Positions 1 through 7,801 of a stretch of DNA of 64,000 bases are shown piece by piece; position 1 is the stretch's first letter; each line of letters opens with the position of its first letter. The notes under the pieces were generated by a model. It was given only the letters and a program-made list of their open reading frames with translations. It ran no database searches and was not told where the DNA came from. The stretch spans positions 16,985 to 80,984 of the forward strand of contig CANQGK010000007.1 in the NCBI GenBank assembly GCA_947623175.1, in the 5' to 3' direction. The stretch comes from an uncultured Clostridia bacterium (GTDB lineage: Bacteria; Bacillota; Clostridia; Oscillospirales; Acutalibacteraceae). Both the position numbers and the translations under genes were made by a program.

Positions 1-408
1 GCCGACAGGAAATGAGGTGCCCTGATGTAAAGCAATTCCCAAAAGAGAACCGGCGCATACAATGTGATACTGCGGGGCGTTCTCATAAAAATATTTAAGA
101 GAAGCAAGTGCTCTCGGAATTTCTTGAACCTCGTCAAAAATCAGCAGGGTGTTGTCCGGATTGATTTTGCGTCCGGCATACAATTCCAGTCCTAAAATCA
201 GGCGATCTGTATCCAAGTCTGCTGAAAACAAATCCGCCATTCTTGAATTGGAATCGAAGTTAATATATACAGTATCCGCATAAGCCTGTTTACCAAACTC
301 CTTCATCAGCCAAGTCTTGCCGACCTGTCTTGCACCTTCAATAATCAACGGCTTGCGGCGCTTACTGTTTTTCCATTTATATAATTTTTCAATCGCAATT
401 CGGTACAT
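1..408 (-). CDS. AAA-family ATP-binding protein (DUF4143-type), C-terminus outside window
   Basis: The reading frame runs off the left edge of the window; 136 codons from the N-terminus are visible, starting at the ATG whose complement is 406-408. A Walker A motif (GARQVGKT, about residues 25-32) and a Walker B motif (LLIFDEVQE) are present, followed by a sensor-like CAGSLLG segment. This layout is typical of the AAA ATPases that carry a C-terminal DUF4143 nuclease-like domain, which are common in accessory DNA of gut Firmicutes and have no settled function. The DUF4143 part cannot be seen here, so the subfamily is an inference. It is the outermost gene of the putative tRNA-Ser element. Confidence 0.8.
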   Translation of the reverse strand, partial: MYRIAIEKLYKWKNSKRRKPLIIEGARQVGKTWLMKEFGKQAYADTVYINFDSNSRMADLFSADLDTDRLILGLELYAGRKINPDNTLLIFDEVQEIPRALASLKYFYENAPQYHIVCAGSLLGIALHQGTSFPVG

Positions 409-560
409 ACTGCACCCCCATATTATAAATCAGTATTAGTATATCACTATATGCCAAAAAATGCAACGATTATTTGAACATTAAATCCGTTTTTTACATC
501 GAACTTAGTGGAAACGCTCTTACTTTATTAATTCTGTTATTCCAAAGTATCATCTCAAAG

Positions 561-589
561 TCCCAAAGTATCAATTTGATACTTTGGGA
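561..589. repeat. Perfect 14-bp-arm palindrome
   Basis: Arms 561-574 and 576-589 are exact reverse complements around one central base, and part of the arm (CCAAAGTAT) recurs directly at 542-550. It lies in the 274-bp gap between the ATPase gene and tnpV. It could be a strong hairpin or a protein-binding palindrome; no T-run follows on either strand, so a terminator is less likely. Confidence 0.7.
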
Positions 590-607
590 TAGCTATGAAA
601 ATAAAAA

Positions 608-648
608 ATCAGTGCCAACGATGAATTAATTTCAAAGTTAGCACTGAT
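608..648 (-). terminator. Rho-independent terminator of tnpV
   Basis: Arms 608-619 and 637-648 pair with one mismatch. Read on the minus strand the hairpin is followed by GATTTTTTATTTT, and it sits just past the tnpV stop codon at 683. Confidence 0.7.
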
Positions 649-682
649 CTTAATTAGATAAGCAGATAATATGGCTTATTCG

Positions 683-1066
683 TTATAATTGCCCATATAT
701 GACTTCATTATTTACCATTTCTGCCGCTCTGTTTCGAATATTATTCATCCTCCGCACCCACGCCATTGGGTCGGCAGCTTTGAGTTGTTCAGTTACGCCT
801 TCTTTTTCGGCGAGTTCTTTTACCAGCTGGAGAAAAAGTTGTTGTGCCTGTTCTTCGGTATCGGCGAGGTGGGAATGGAGCTTGCCGGAAGTGAGCAGAT
901 TGTAGTAAATCGCTTTATGGTACTGCTTTAAGTGTCGCAATCTACGCTGTCCCCATATACCAATGGGACGGTTATCTTTTTCCGCCGGTAATGACAAGTC
1001 CGGCAATAGGTAGTCGCCGGTCTGTGTATAAGTACCGCCGAGTTGTTCAAATAGTGTGTCAGTCAT
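683..1066 (-). CDS. tnpV: TnpV family transposon-encoded protein
   Basis: A 127-residue protein with the core GIWGQRRLRHLK near residue 36 and the C-terminal signature WVRRMNNIRNR that typify TnpV, a small protein of unknown biochemical role carried by Tn4451-like and other Firmicute mobile elements. An in-frame ORF extends 25 codons upstream, but the ATG at 1066 has a strong AAGGAGG ribosome-binding site in the right place, so I chose it. A second, broken copy of the same family lies at 17748-18043. The neighbours (a double HTH protein, a tRNA attachment-site fragment and recombinase remains) agree with a mobile origin. Confidence 0.85.
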   Translation of the reverse strand: MTDTLFEQLGGTYTQTGDYLLPDLSLPAEKDNRPIGIWGQRRLRHLKQYHKAIYYNLLTSGKLHSHLADTEEQAQQLFLQLVKELAEKEGVTEQLKAADPMAWVRRMNNIRNRAAEMVNNEVIYGQL

Positions 1067-1212
1067 AGTAAAACCTCCTTTGCGCTTATATTGTACAAAG
1101 GAGGCGAATAAAAGTCGAATGTGCGATTTATGAATTTGCAAATTTTGCCCGTGCCAAAAATTACAGCGAACATTTCCAAATCTGTGCTACTTTTTACAGC
1201 GAATATTCACTC

Positions 1213-1794
1213 TTATGTTTTTAATCCTCGTATCACTTGCCAACGAGGGAATTCCTGAAGCGTGCGGATATGCCAATCGGATTTGCGAGTGATTGTGCGA
1301 AAGTATTTCGAGCAGTAGAATTCTATTAAATATACTTTCGGAATGTGATTCACATTGTTCCTCTTGAATGATTTTAGATGTCCCTTCTTGCACCAATTAT
1401 TGATAGATGTCGTGCCGTAACCGATTACTTTTGATATTTCGGTCGCAGTCAGCACATCAGGATATTGTGCAAAAAGTTCCGTGTAATACAGCTGCATATT
1501 TTCAAGAGTCTGTTCGGGTACTTCGGCGTTCATTTTGACGGCATAGTTCCCCTTGTACCACCCAGCCGGTGCTGAATAGGATTCGGGAAATACTTTTCTC
1601 TTTTCAAGATATGTAATAACATCCGCCTTTTTGATTTTGTAACAGCGGGTTTTCTTGCCCGTGTATTCGCACGGAATCTTTCCGCTTCGCAGCAGATACA
1701 AAGCCGTTGATTTGCTGATGTGACAGATTTGATAGAGTTGGTCTTTGGTAATAATATCGGGAATTGAATCCCAGTTTATTGCGGTTTCATCCAT
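1213..1794 (-). CDS. Helix-turn-helix protein, excisionase-like, two HTH units
   Basis: A 193-residue protein that starts at ATG 1794 behind CGAGGTG. The N-terminal part (about residues 14-65, ITKDQLYQICHISKSTALYLL then RSGKIPCEY) looks like the MerR/excisionase-type winged helix used by Xis proteins. A second helix-turn-helix (about 113-160, LTATEISKVIGYGTTSI, then NNWCKKGHLKSF) repeats the theme. Such proteins usually sit next to integrases in conjugative or mobilizable elements and direct excision or control transcription. No integrase is visible here; it may lie left of the window. DNA binding is well supported, the excisionase role is inferred from context. Confidence 0.7.
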   Translation of the reverse strand: MDETAINWDSIPDIITKDQLYQICHISKSTALYLLRSGKIPCEYTGKKTRCYKIKKADVITYLEKRKVFPESYSAPAGWYKGNYAVKMNAEVPEQTLENMQLYYTELFAQYPDVLTATEISKVIGYGTTSINNWCKKGHLKSFKRNNVNHIPKVYLIEFYCSKYFRTITRKSDWHIRTLQEFPRWQVIRGLKT

Positions 1795-2068
1795 AGCAAT
1801 ACACCTCGAAAATATTTTTGTCGGTGTGGGTTTTTCCCGTGTATTGCCGTTGTTGGTATGTTTATTCTGTTCTTTCCGCAGTTCTTTCCAAAATAGTGCC
1901 TGTTCTTTCCGAAAACAGCGAAAATGCCGTTATTCGAACTTTCCTTTATTCATCGGGATTTCAGCGGCGCAACCGCCAAAAAAGCCTTTAATATCAAGCA
2001 TTTTCGGCAAATACAAAGTCGCCCGAAACTGCCTTCAAAAATCGCTAAACAACCATTGACTTATAAAA

Positions 2069-2125
2069 CTCGAAATGCTGTGTTCCCAAAAGGAACCTAG
2101 GGTTCGAATCCCTAACTCTCCGCCA
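2069..2125 (+). other. 3' fragment of tRNA-Ser(CGA), probable attachment site
   Basis: The segment holds the anticodon loop CTCGAAA (2069-2075, anticodon CGA), the 3' anticodon stem TGCTG, a long variable arm (GTTCC and GGAAC around CAAAA), a perfect T arm (TAGGG, TTCGAAT, CCCTA), the 3' acceptor strand ACTCTCC, discriminator G and encoded CCA. A long variable arm and discriminator G fit tRNA-Ser. The bases 5' of the loop cannot pair with the anticodon stem and no D arm or GGAGAGT acceptor strand is present, so this is a 3' half, not a working gene. That is what tyrosine-recombinase integration into a tRNA gene leaves at the far end of an element, which here would lie to the left. Confidence 0.75.
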
Positions 2126-2135
2126 AAAAGTCCGG

Positions 2136-2170
2136 TCCTCAAGCGGTTTTTTCGCTTGGGGGCTTTCTTA
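2136..2170 (+). terminator. Terminator behind the tRNA-Ser fragment
   Basis: CCTCAAGCG (2137-2145) pairs with CGCTTGGGG (2153-2161) with a G-T pair, followed by the T-rich CTTTCTTATTTC. It lies 11 bases past the CCA end and would have terminated the original tRNA transcript. Confidence 0.55.
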
Positions 2171-2427
2171 TTTCTCCCTCGGAAAGCCTTTATCAAGTCG
2201 AGTTCTCTCCTAAAATGTGGCTCTTCTCTCCTAAAACGGACGATTTTGGAGCTATTCGAACCTAAACCGCTATGTACTCGGCATACCTCTTGGCTGAGAT
2301 ACGCCATTTTCTTATGAGATTACACCTAATGCCCCTTTCAGACCGTTCAACATAGCGTCAGCAGACAACAACTTGGAATTGTAATCCAAATGGCATATAC
2401 ATTTGCCGTTGTCAAGGTCAAATATTG

Positions 2428-2970
2428 TCACTTGTTTTGTTCCCAGGCCCTAAATTGTTCTTTACTTGTGGATTTGTCAATCAGCTTGTAGTAGATGTAA
2501 ATCTCACGCGGCTGTTTGCTGTACTTGCCCGGACATTCGTCCACATCCGCTTGGCTTTTGTCGCTATCGGACGCCTTGCGTTACAATACGGAAAGCTCGT
2601 CTTTCAGGGAATTCTTTTCGCCTTGATACTTGTCGAGCAGGCCAAAGCAAACTTCCTCGGGAATTCGCCATGTCACCTTATCCTCATATACGGAAGCAAT
2701 CAACTTGTCAAGCTCCAAAAGTCTGCGCTTTGCCTGATTCAACCGTTTTTGATTGTTCTTGCGTTCCCGTGACGAAATTTTTCCGTTCCGTTTGAGAAAT
2801 TCTTCCCGCGCTTGTTTTTCGTCCAGCTTTACGGTCTGCATTTTGGAACGAATATCCTCCAATACGATCTTGGTCAGTACCTTCAGCTGAATGTAATGGC
2901 TGTTGCAAGCGTGCCGACCAAATTTGGGATTTTCGGATGTTCAAATCGTGCAAAGTTGGATGTCCACTCA
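2428..2970 (-). pseudogene. Decayed large serine recombinase, C-terminal part (TnpX/TndX type)
   Basis: One minus-strand frame reads through the sequence HYIQLKVLTKIVLEDIR, a basic coiled-coil stretch, LIASVYEDKVTWRIPEE and, after an in-frame TAA at about 2578, QPREIYIYYKLIDK. These pieces match the region after the zinc ribbon, the coiled coil (DUF4368-like) and the extreme C-terminus of large serine recombinases such as TnpX. The frame also holds a TGA at 2941-2943 and lacks the catalytic N-terminus entirely, so the gene is dead. It probably came from the same kind of Tn4451-like element that carries tnpV. Confidence 0.7.
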
Positions 2971-3079
2971 CACCGTCCTTGCACGTTTATTGATGCGAAT
3001 TTGTCGGTAAGACGACAGCTTAGGCAATACCTTCTGTATGATAAGAGGATTTTCTCCCCCTCGCTCTGTACCTTTAAGG

Positions 3080-3727
3080 TTAGTTCGTCATTTCACCGTT
3101 TCGTTCGATAGAGCCGTTTTTGATACGAATAACTTCGTCTGCTGTATCTGCAAGTTTTTTACTGTGGGTTACGACAATGACACATTTTCCAAGCTCATGT
3201 GCTGTACGCTGTAACAACTCAATAATTTCATCTGCGGTATCTTCATCAAGATTGCCTGTCGGCTCGTCGGCAAGCAATACTTTTGCATCACTTGCCAACG
3301 CTCTCGCAATCGCTACTCGCTGTTGTTGTCCGCCGGATAGCTGTAAGACATTTCTTTTCCATGCTTCTTTTGGTATATTAACCTCGGAAAGTAGTTCATC
3401 CGGTTTTTTATTTCCACCGAGTTTCACGTTTTCTTCGGTTGTCAAATAATCAATGAGATTATAGTTTTGGAATACGATTGATACATTGTGCTTTCTGTGA
3501 TAGTTCAAGCCACGCTTAAGTATATCCTCGCCATTGTAAAGAACGCTGCCGCTTATAGGCGTATCAAGCCCCGCGAGCAAGGACAGAAAAGTGGTTTTGC
3601 CTGCTCCGCTTGAGCCTACAATCGTGTAAAACTTTCCCTCCTCAAATTGCATAGATACTTGATCTAAGACCTTTTTGTCTTTTTGCGTTTTATATGCGTA
3701 GTCTATATTTTTTACTTCTAATATCAT
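3080..3727 (-). CDS. ABC transporter ATP-binding protein, MacB/LolD type
   Basis: A 215-residue nucleotide-binding subunit with Walker A GSSGAGKT, the signature LSGGQQQR, Walker B VLLADEPTG and the switch histidine VVTHS. This class powers FtsX-type (mechanotransmission) permeases rather than classical importers. The start is ATG 3727, since an AAGGAGG sits eight bases upstream; a TTG two codons earlier is less likely. It is the last gene of a minus-strand unit lipoprotein, permease, permease, ATPase, with 13 bases between it and the preceding permease. The unit faces away from a two-component system that probably controls it. Substrate unknown; antimicrobial peptide defence or envelope stress is the usual role. 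Confidence 0.93.
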   Translation of the reverse strand: MILEVKNIDYAYKTQKDKKVLDQVSMQFEEGKFYTIVGSSGAGKTTFLSLLAGLDTPISGSVLYNGEDILKRGLNYHRKHNVSIVFQNYNLIDYLTTEENVKLGGNKKPDELLSEVNIPKEAWKRNVLQLSGGQQQRVAIARALASDAKVLLADEPTGNLDEDTADEIIELLQRTAHELGKCVIVVTHSKKLADTADEVIRIKNGSIERNGEMTN

Positions 3728-3740
3728 AATCAAATCCTCC

Positions 3741-5192
3741 TTAACTCATTTCACTCAATATATCCTTTGGCTTCTTTCTCAAAATCGTAATGCCTGCTGT
3801 AATAACAGAAAGGCCCGTCAAAGCCAAAATACATACACCGTCAAATAACATCATCTGTGTCGAAATATTCACGGAAACGCCTGTGATCTGTTGCTCGGAC
3901 CGGGTAAAACTGTCAATCGCAACATGACCTGCGTTCAATTCTTTGCTTTCTTCCATTTGCCGTACCTGCTGTGCAACCAAATAATCCGCAGTAACTCTTG
4001 ATACGCTTGGAGCGACAGTAAAAGAGAGTGTAACAGCAATTATGGCGATCATAAGCGCTTCCAATAAGATTTGACCTATTATTTTGACCTTTGGTACACC
4101 CAATGCGAGAAATATACCTACTTCCTGCACACGATTTTTCAACCAAAAGACAAACACAAGAAAGAGGATCAAAAAACTTGCTATTGCAACAACCCATATC
4201 AAAATCTCACTAATGTTTTCAAGATCATTGAAATTCGCAGACATAGTATCGTAGTTGCCGTTGTTATCGATCAGATCGTATCGTTCCCAATCAATATTGA
4301 CCGCCTTGACCTTTTCTTTTGCGGCATCATAATTGTTTACATCTCCGACTTTGAAATATGCTCTTTCATACAATGGGTCGTTCTCATTTCCCTCGGCTTT
4401 TTCCGGGAAATGCAAGTCTGTAAATATCACATTTTCGGAACGAAAAGTATCTCCAGACATCAAGGGAGTCATGTACTGCCGAACATGATAAATACCGATT
4501 ATTTCTGCTTCATATACGGTAGAGTTTTCTCTATCGTGATAATCGTTGTATTGCAATACATCTCCGATTTCAAGATCGTTCAGAGCCGCTAATTCTTCTG
4601 AAATGACACAAACATTCACATCGCCGCTATTTACCATACGCCCGTCTTTTATTGACAGATTGCCCGTGAGGACATTGGCGTCCATTTGCATATCTTTGTT
4701 GCCGATTAAGGAAACGCCGCCAAAATCAGTGGTTTGATCCACATCAGCGTCCTCAAGTCGTAAAAAGTTCACCGGATTTACAGGTGTTACCTTCGTCGTG
4801 ATATTGTAATCACTTATTTCAGAAACCTCTGCCAATTTTTCTATATCTTCAAGCCTTAATGTGTCAAAGGAGTTGTCTGTAAATACTCCCCAGCTTTCGC
4901 CGTAAATACTATCAAATCGTACTTTGTGTACGCCCTCAAGAGTTCCCTCGACACCTTCCCCAATTCTTTTCGATATTTCATCTATGCGTTTATGACGATT
5001 TGTTTCATTTGTTTCGAGTAAAAGACCTGCACCAACGGCTTGGCGTGTCTTATCTTGTGTTTTGACACTTGCTGTCTTACTTGCCATCCCGGATAAAAGA
5101 AATAAACTTATAACGAGCACAACTAAAAACAACAATATGCTTTTTATCGGTTTCCGTGTAACGGAACACCATGCTTTTTGAAATACATTCAT
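3741..5192 (-). CDS. ABC transporter permease, FtsX family
   Basis: A 483-residue membrane protein that starts at ATG 5192 behind GGAGGGA. It has one membrane helix near residues 15-38, a large extracytoplasmic domain of roughly 290 residues, and three C-terminal helices (about residues 328-350, 370-395 and 447-468), the MacB/FtsX layout. The last cytoplasmic stretch ends in KKPKDILSEMS, similar to the ...NPKDTLSRMEG end of the next permease. The two permeases are consecutive, separated by only a few bases, and likely form a heterodimer served by the ATPase at 3080-3727. The extracytoplasmic domain is predicted to meet the substrate or the lipoprotein partner. Confidence 0.88.
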   Translation of the reverse strand: MNVFQKAWCSVTRKPIKSILLFLVVLVISLFLLSGMASKTASVKTQDKTRQAVGAGLLLETNETNRHKRIDEISKRIGEGVEGTLEGVHKVRFDSIYGESWGVFTDNSFDTLRLEDIEKLAEVSEISDYNITTKVTPVNPVNFLRLEDADVDQTTDFGGVSLIGNKDMQMDANVLTGNLSIKDGRMVNSGDVNVCVISEELAALNDLEIGDVLQYNDYHDRENSTVYEAEIIGIYHVRQYMTPLMSGDTFRSENVIFTDLHFPEKAEGNENDPLYERAYFKVGDVNNYDAAKEKVKAVNIDWERYDLIDNNGNYDTMSANFNDLENISEILIWVVAIASFLILFLVFVFWLKNRVQEVGIFLALGVPKVKIIGQILLEALMIAIIAVTLSFTVAPSVSRVTADYLVAQQVRQMEESKELNAGHVAIDSFTRSEQQITGVSVNISTQMMLFDGVCILALTGLSVITAGITILRKKPKDILSEMS

Positions 5193-5196
5193 AGCT

Positions 5197-6426
5197 TTAT
5201 CCCTCCATTCTCGATAAGGTGTCTTTAGGATTGGCTCTCAATATCGGAAACATAGAAAAGATAACTGCGATTATCACAATTACGCTGCCGATACAGAGAA
5301 GTGAAATAATATCCGAAAATTCCAAAGCTACCTCAAGAGTGAAGTTGGCAGTTTGAGAATTGAGAAGTAAGTTTTTCAGTATCTTTGCAATGACAGTGCC
5401 TATGCCACACGCTCCCACAACGGAAATAATGAATACCCCAAACGCTTCCGAAAGCACCTGTAATAAAATACTTAATTTGGTTTTCCCGATACTGATAAAT
5501 ATGGCAGCTTCTTTTTTTCGGGTACGCATCCACATACACAATAAAATTGTGATTACTACTGTACCTGTAATAACCGTCAAAATAAGCATCAGATTAACAA
5601 TTCTAATGATCTGTTCCAAAGGTGCTTTTGTCTGCTGAAATAAAGTATCAGAAGTTGTCATTGATACTTTATCGGGACTCTCCGAGAAAATAGAAGTCAA
5701 ATTCGTTTTTAACGCTTCAAGTTCTTCCGGATTTTTCGCATAAACAGCAACCTCATAGTAGCCATACTTTTCAAACAGTTGTGAAAAGGTATTGTTATCC
5801 ATAAAAATATTATTTTCCATGCGATTAACCGCAAGCGTTGTATCGGATTGTTTTCTTTCGCCCCCGGAGAAAAACAAACCTACAATTTCGGCTGAGGCAG
5901 TGATACCGTTCTCTGTCTTAAATTCGATAGTATTACCAATATTTAGTTCGTTTAACTCTGCAAACAGAGAGTTTACAACCACACCGTTTTGCGTGTCCGG
6001 ATCAATATAGTTTCCTGCGATAATACGGTATCTCTGCTCAAAAAAGGCACTATCATTTTCTAAATCATCATAAGAAAAAACCGTTACTTTTAAGTTATCC
6101 GTTTCTGTTGACTCGCTCATGGTAAAAGGAATACCATTTGATAAGAATACGGAACTAATCGACTGACGATTTATCGAACTGACACCCTCTAAAAGAGAGA
6201 TTTGTTCTACTTCTTCATTCGATATCCTGCTTTTGCTGTTTTTGATTTCAACAACGACCTTTGCATTGGTCTTTTCCTGTATCAAAGATTTGGAGTCCTC
6301 GGTTGCTCGCATAATCATAATTGTGCTGAGAACCATACTGCCAATGAACACTAATACAAAAAACAGCAGTAATGTTTTTGATTTTTTTCTTGTTAAGTAT
6401 CGTAGTGCAAGTTGATAAAAGTTCAA
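5197..6426 (-). CDS. ABC transporter permease, FtsX family (TTG start)
   Basis: A 409-residue FtsX-type permease with an N-terminal helix (KTLLLFFVLVFIGSMVLS), a periplasmic-type middle domain and three C-terminal helices, ending in NPKDTLSRMEG. The start codon is worth noting. The open frame reaches a GTG at 6435, but that GTG touches the AGGAGG ribosome-binding site; the ATG beside it is in another frame and meets a stop at once. TTG at 6426 has AGGAGG at seven bases and is the best start. It follows the lipoprotein gene by about 12 bases and pairs with the permease at 3741-5192. Confidence 0.86.
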   Translation of the reverse strand: MNFYQLALRYLTRKKSKTLLLFFVLVFIGSMVLSTIMIMRATEDSKSLIQEKTNAKVVVEIKNSKSRISNEEVEQISLLEGVSSINRQSISSVFLSNGIPFTMSESTETDNLKVTVFSYDDLENDSAFFEQRYRIIAGNYIDPDTQNGVVVNSLFAELNELNIGNTIEFKTENGITASAEIVGLFFSGGERKQSDTTLAVNRMENNIFMDNNTFSQLFEKYGYYEVAVYAKNPEELEALKTNLTSIFSESPDKVSMTTSDTLFQQTKAPLEQIIRIVNLMLILTVITGTVVITILLCMWMRTRKKEAAIFISIGKTKLSILLQVLSEAFGVFIISVVGACGIGTVIAKILKNLLLNSQTANFTLEVALEFSDIISLLCIGSVIVIIAVIFSMFPILRANPKDTLSRMEG

Positions 6427-6438
6427 ACCATACACCTC

Positions 6439-6954
6439 CTATTTGAACCGAGCTATAAATACTGCTGTTGCATTGATATTGTTCTTATTGCTCCAATCCC
6501 CATAGATAATCAAACTCGTTTGTTTTTTGATGTCCGAAATATCTATATCTTCATATGTGACAATTCCTGTCGCAAGGCTCATATGAGCGATTTTGAATAT
6601 GCAGTCGCTATTATAGTGAACAGTTACGAATTCATCTGAATTTTCATAACCGGGAGCATCGCCAATAGCCAAACCGCCGCCATTGCCGTCATCTGTATAT
6701 ATAGTTGGTGAGATTTTGCAGCTGTCATTTGAAAGATCGACTACCGATCCTTTAATTGAAGCAAGTGAAAGTAATGTATTTGCATCATTGATATCGGTAG
6801 GATTTTTCGGTAGACTGTTATTACCCTGTGCCAAAGAGGAAGGATTTTGCGTATCGGTTTTGTTGTTTGTATCATTGCCGCCTATGCTGCAGGCTGCCGG
6901 TGATAATACGCATAATACTGTTGCCAATCCGATTAAGAGCTTTTTGATTTTCAT
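6439..6954 (-). CDS. Lipoprotein of the ABC/two-component module
   Basis: A 171-residue secreted protein with a lipoprotein signal peptide: basic MKIKK start, hydrophobic core, and lipobox SPAAC with the modified cysteine at residue 22. A low-complexity Asn/Asp/Thr linker follows, then a small domain without a motif I can name. It is first in the minus-strand operon with two FtsX-type permeases and an ATPase, preceded by AAAGGCGG at a slightly long distance from ATG 6954. By position it may be an extracytoplasmic accessory protein that binds the substrate or the sensor. No homologous family is recognised with confidence. Confidence 0.7.
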   Translation of the reverse strand: MKIKKLLIGLATVLCVLSPAACSIGGNDTNNKTDTQNPSSLAQGNNSLPKNPTDINDANTLLSLASIKGSVVDLSNDSCKISPTIYTDDGNGGGLAIGDAPGYENSDEFVTVHYNSDCIFKIAHMSLATGIVTYEDIDISDIKKQTSLIIYGDWSNKNNINATAVFIARFK

Positions 6955-6999
6955 GTTTGTGTTCCGCCTTTCTATCGTGTATGGTGGTATTGTATAATA

Positions 7000-7071
7000 A
7001 AAGTCCTCTAAAAATCCTGTAGGGCTGCGGGTGATAACTTAACTTTTTTTACAAGATTTTTAGAGGATTTT
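7000..7071. promoter_or_regulatory. Divergent promoter region with 22-bp inverted repeat operator
   Basis: Arms 7000-7021 and 7050-7071 are inverted repeats with two mismatches. Each arm contains two TCCT-like units 11 bp apart (7004-7007 and 7015-7018 on the left arm), the spacing OmpR-type regulators use. The right arm overlaps the -35 region of a TATACT -10 box at 7076-7081 for the regulator gene; the left arm lies just upstream of a minus-strand TATTAT/TATAC-like -10 near 6990-7000. The layout predicts that the regulator at 7115 binds both arms and controls both transcripts. Site and symmetry are seen; function is inferred. Confidence 0.65.
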
Positions 7072-7114
7072 CTGTTATACTGTTCTTACATATAGGCAAA
7101 AGGGAATTGATACA

Positions 7115-7801
7115 ATGAAATTACTGCTATTAGAAGATGATTTGGAACTTTGTAACGAAATCGAAAAAGAGTTAGTAGACAATGGGTTTGTTGTTGATAC
7201 ATGTAATGACGGAGAAATGGGAATGTACTATGCTTTGCATGACGATTTTTCATACGATTTAGCGATTGTTGACCGTATGCTGCCCATTATTGACGGACTA
7301 ACAATTATCAAAGCGATGAGAGAAAAGGGCATAAATATACCTGTGATAATCATAACAGGTATGTCTGCCCTGGATGATCGAATAGACGGATTGGATGGCG
7401 GTGCGGACGATTATTTAGTTAAGCCGTTTTATATTGATGAATTGCTTGCAAGGATACGAGCACTCATCCGCCGCCCCGCCGAAATAAAAGCACTTGATAC
7501 TTTATCTTATGCTGATTTGTGTTTTGATAAGGGAAACCGCACCGTATCTGCTTCTGAAAAATCTTTAGTGTTGACCGCCAAAGAAGCTGAATTGCTGAGT
7601 GTTTTTATGTCAAAACCGGAAACGCTTTTTGCCAGAGAACGATTGATTCTGAAAGTATGGGGTGGAAACTCCGAGGTAGAAATTGGCAATGTAGACAACT
7701 ATATTTCTTTCCTTAGAAAGAGATTACGGGAGCTTGATAGCTGCTGCGAAATAAAAACTGTTTACGGAGCAGGCTTTATGTTGGAGAACAAAAATGCTTG
7801 A
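7115..7801 (+). CDS. OmpR/PhoB-family response regulator
   Basis: A 228-residue regulator: a receiver domain (1-115) with the acidic pair E7/D8, the phosphoacceptor D53 in IVDRMLP and the conserved lysine in LVKPF, then a C-terminal winged helix (about 130-225, ending in KTVYGAGFMLE). It overlaps the kinase gene by eight bases, so the two are translated together. The gene is divergent from a lipoprotein/FtsX-type ABC operon across an inverted repeat, which suggests it activates that operon and itself. In the family, phosphorylation drives dimerisation on direct repeats. Confidence 0.95.
   Translation: MKLLLLEDDLELCNEIEKELVDNGFVVDTCNDGEMGMYYALHDDFSYDLAIVDRMLPIIDGLTIIKAMREKGINIPVIIITGMSALDDRIDGLDGGADDYLVKPFYIDELLARIRALIRRPAEIKALDTLSYADLCFDKGNRTVSASEKSLVLTAKEAELLSVFMSKPETLFARERLILKVWGGNSEVEIGNVDNYISFLRKRLRELDSCCEIKTVYGAGFMLENKNA

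Noticed and set aside
2069..2125. A complete tRNA-Ser gene
   Set aside because: No acceptor 5' strand, D arm or 5' anticodon stem precedes the loop.
2075..2317. Plus-strand frame overlapping the tRNA-Ser fragment
   Set aside because: It runs through the tRNA T arm and its terminator; composition is not protein-like.
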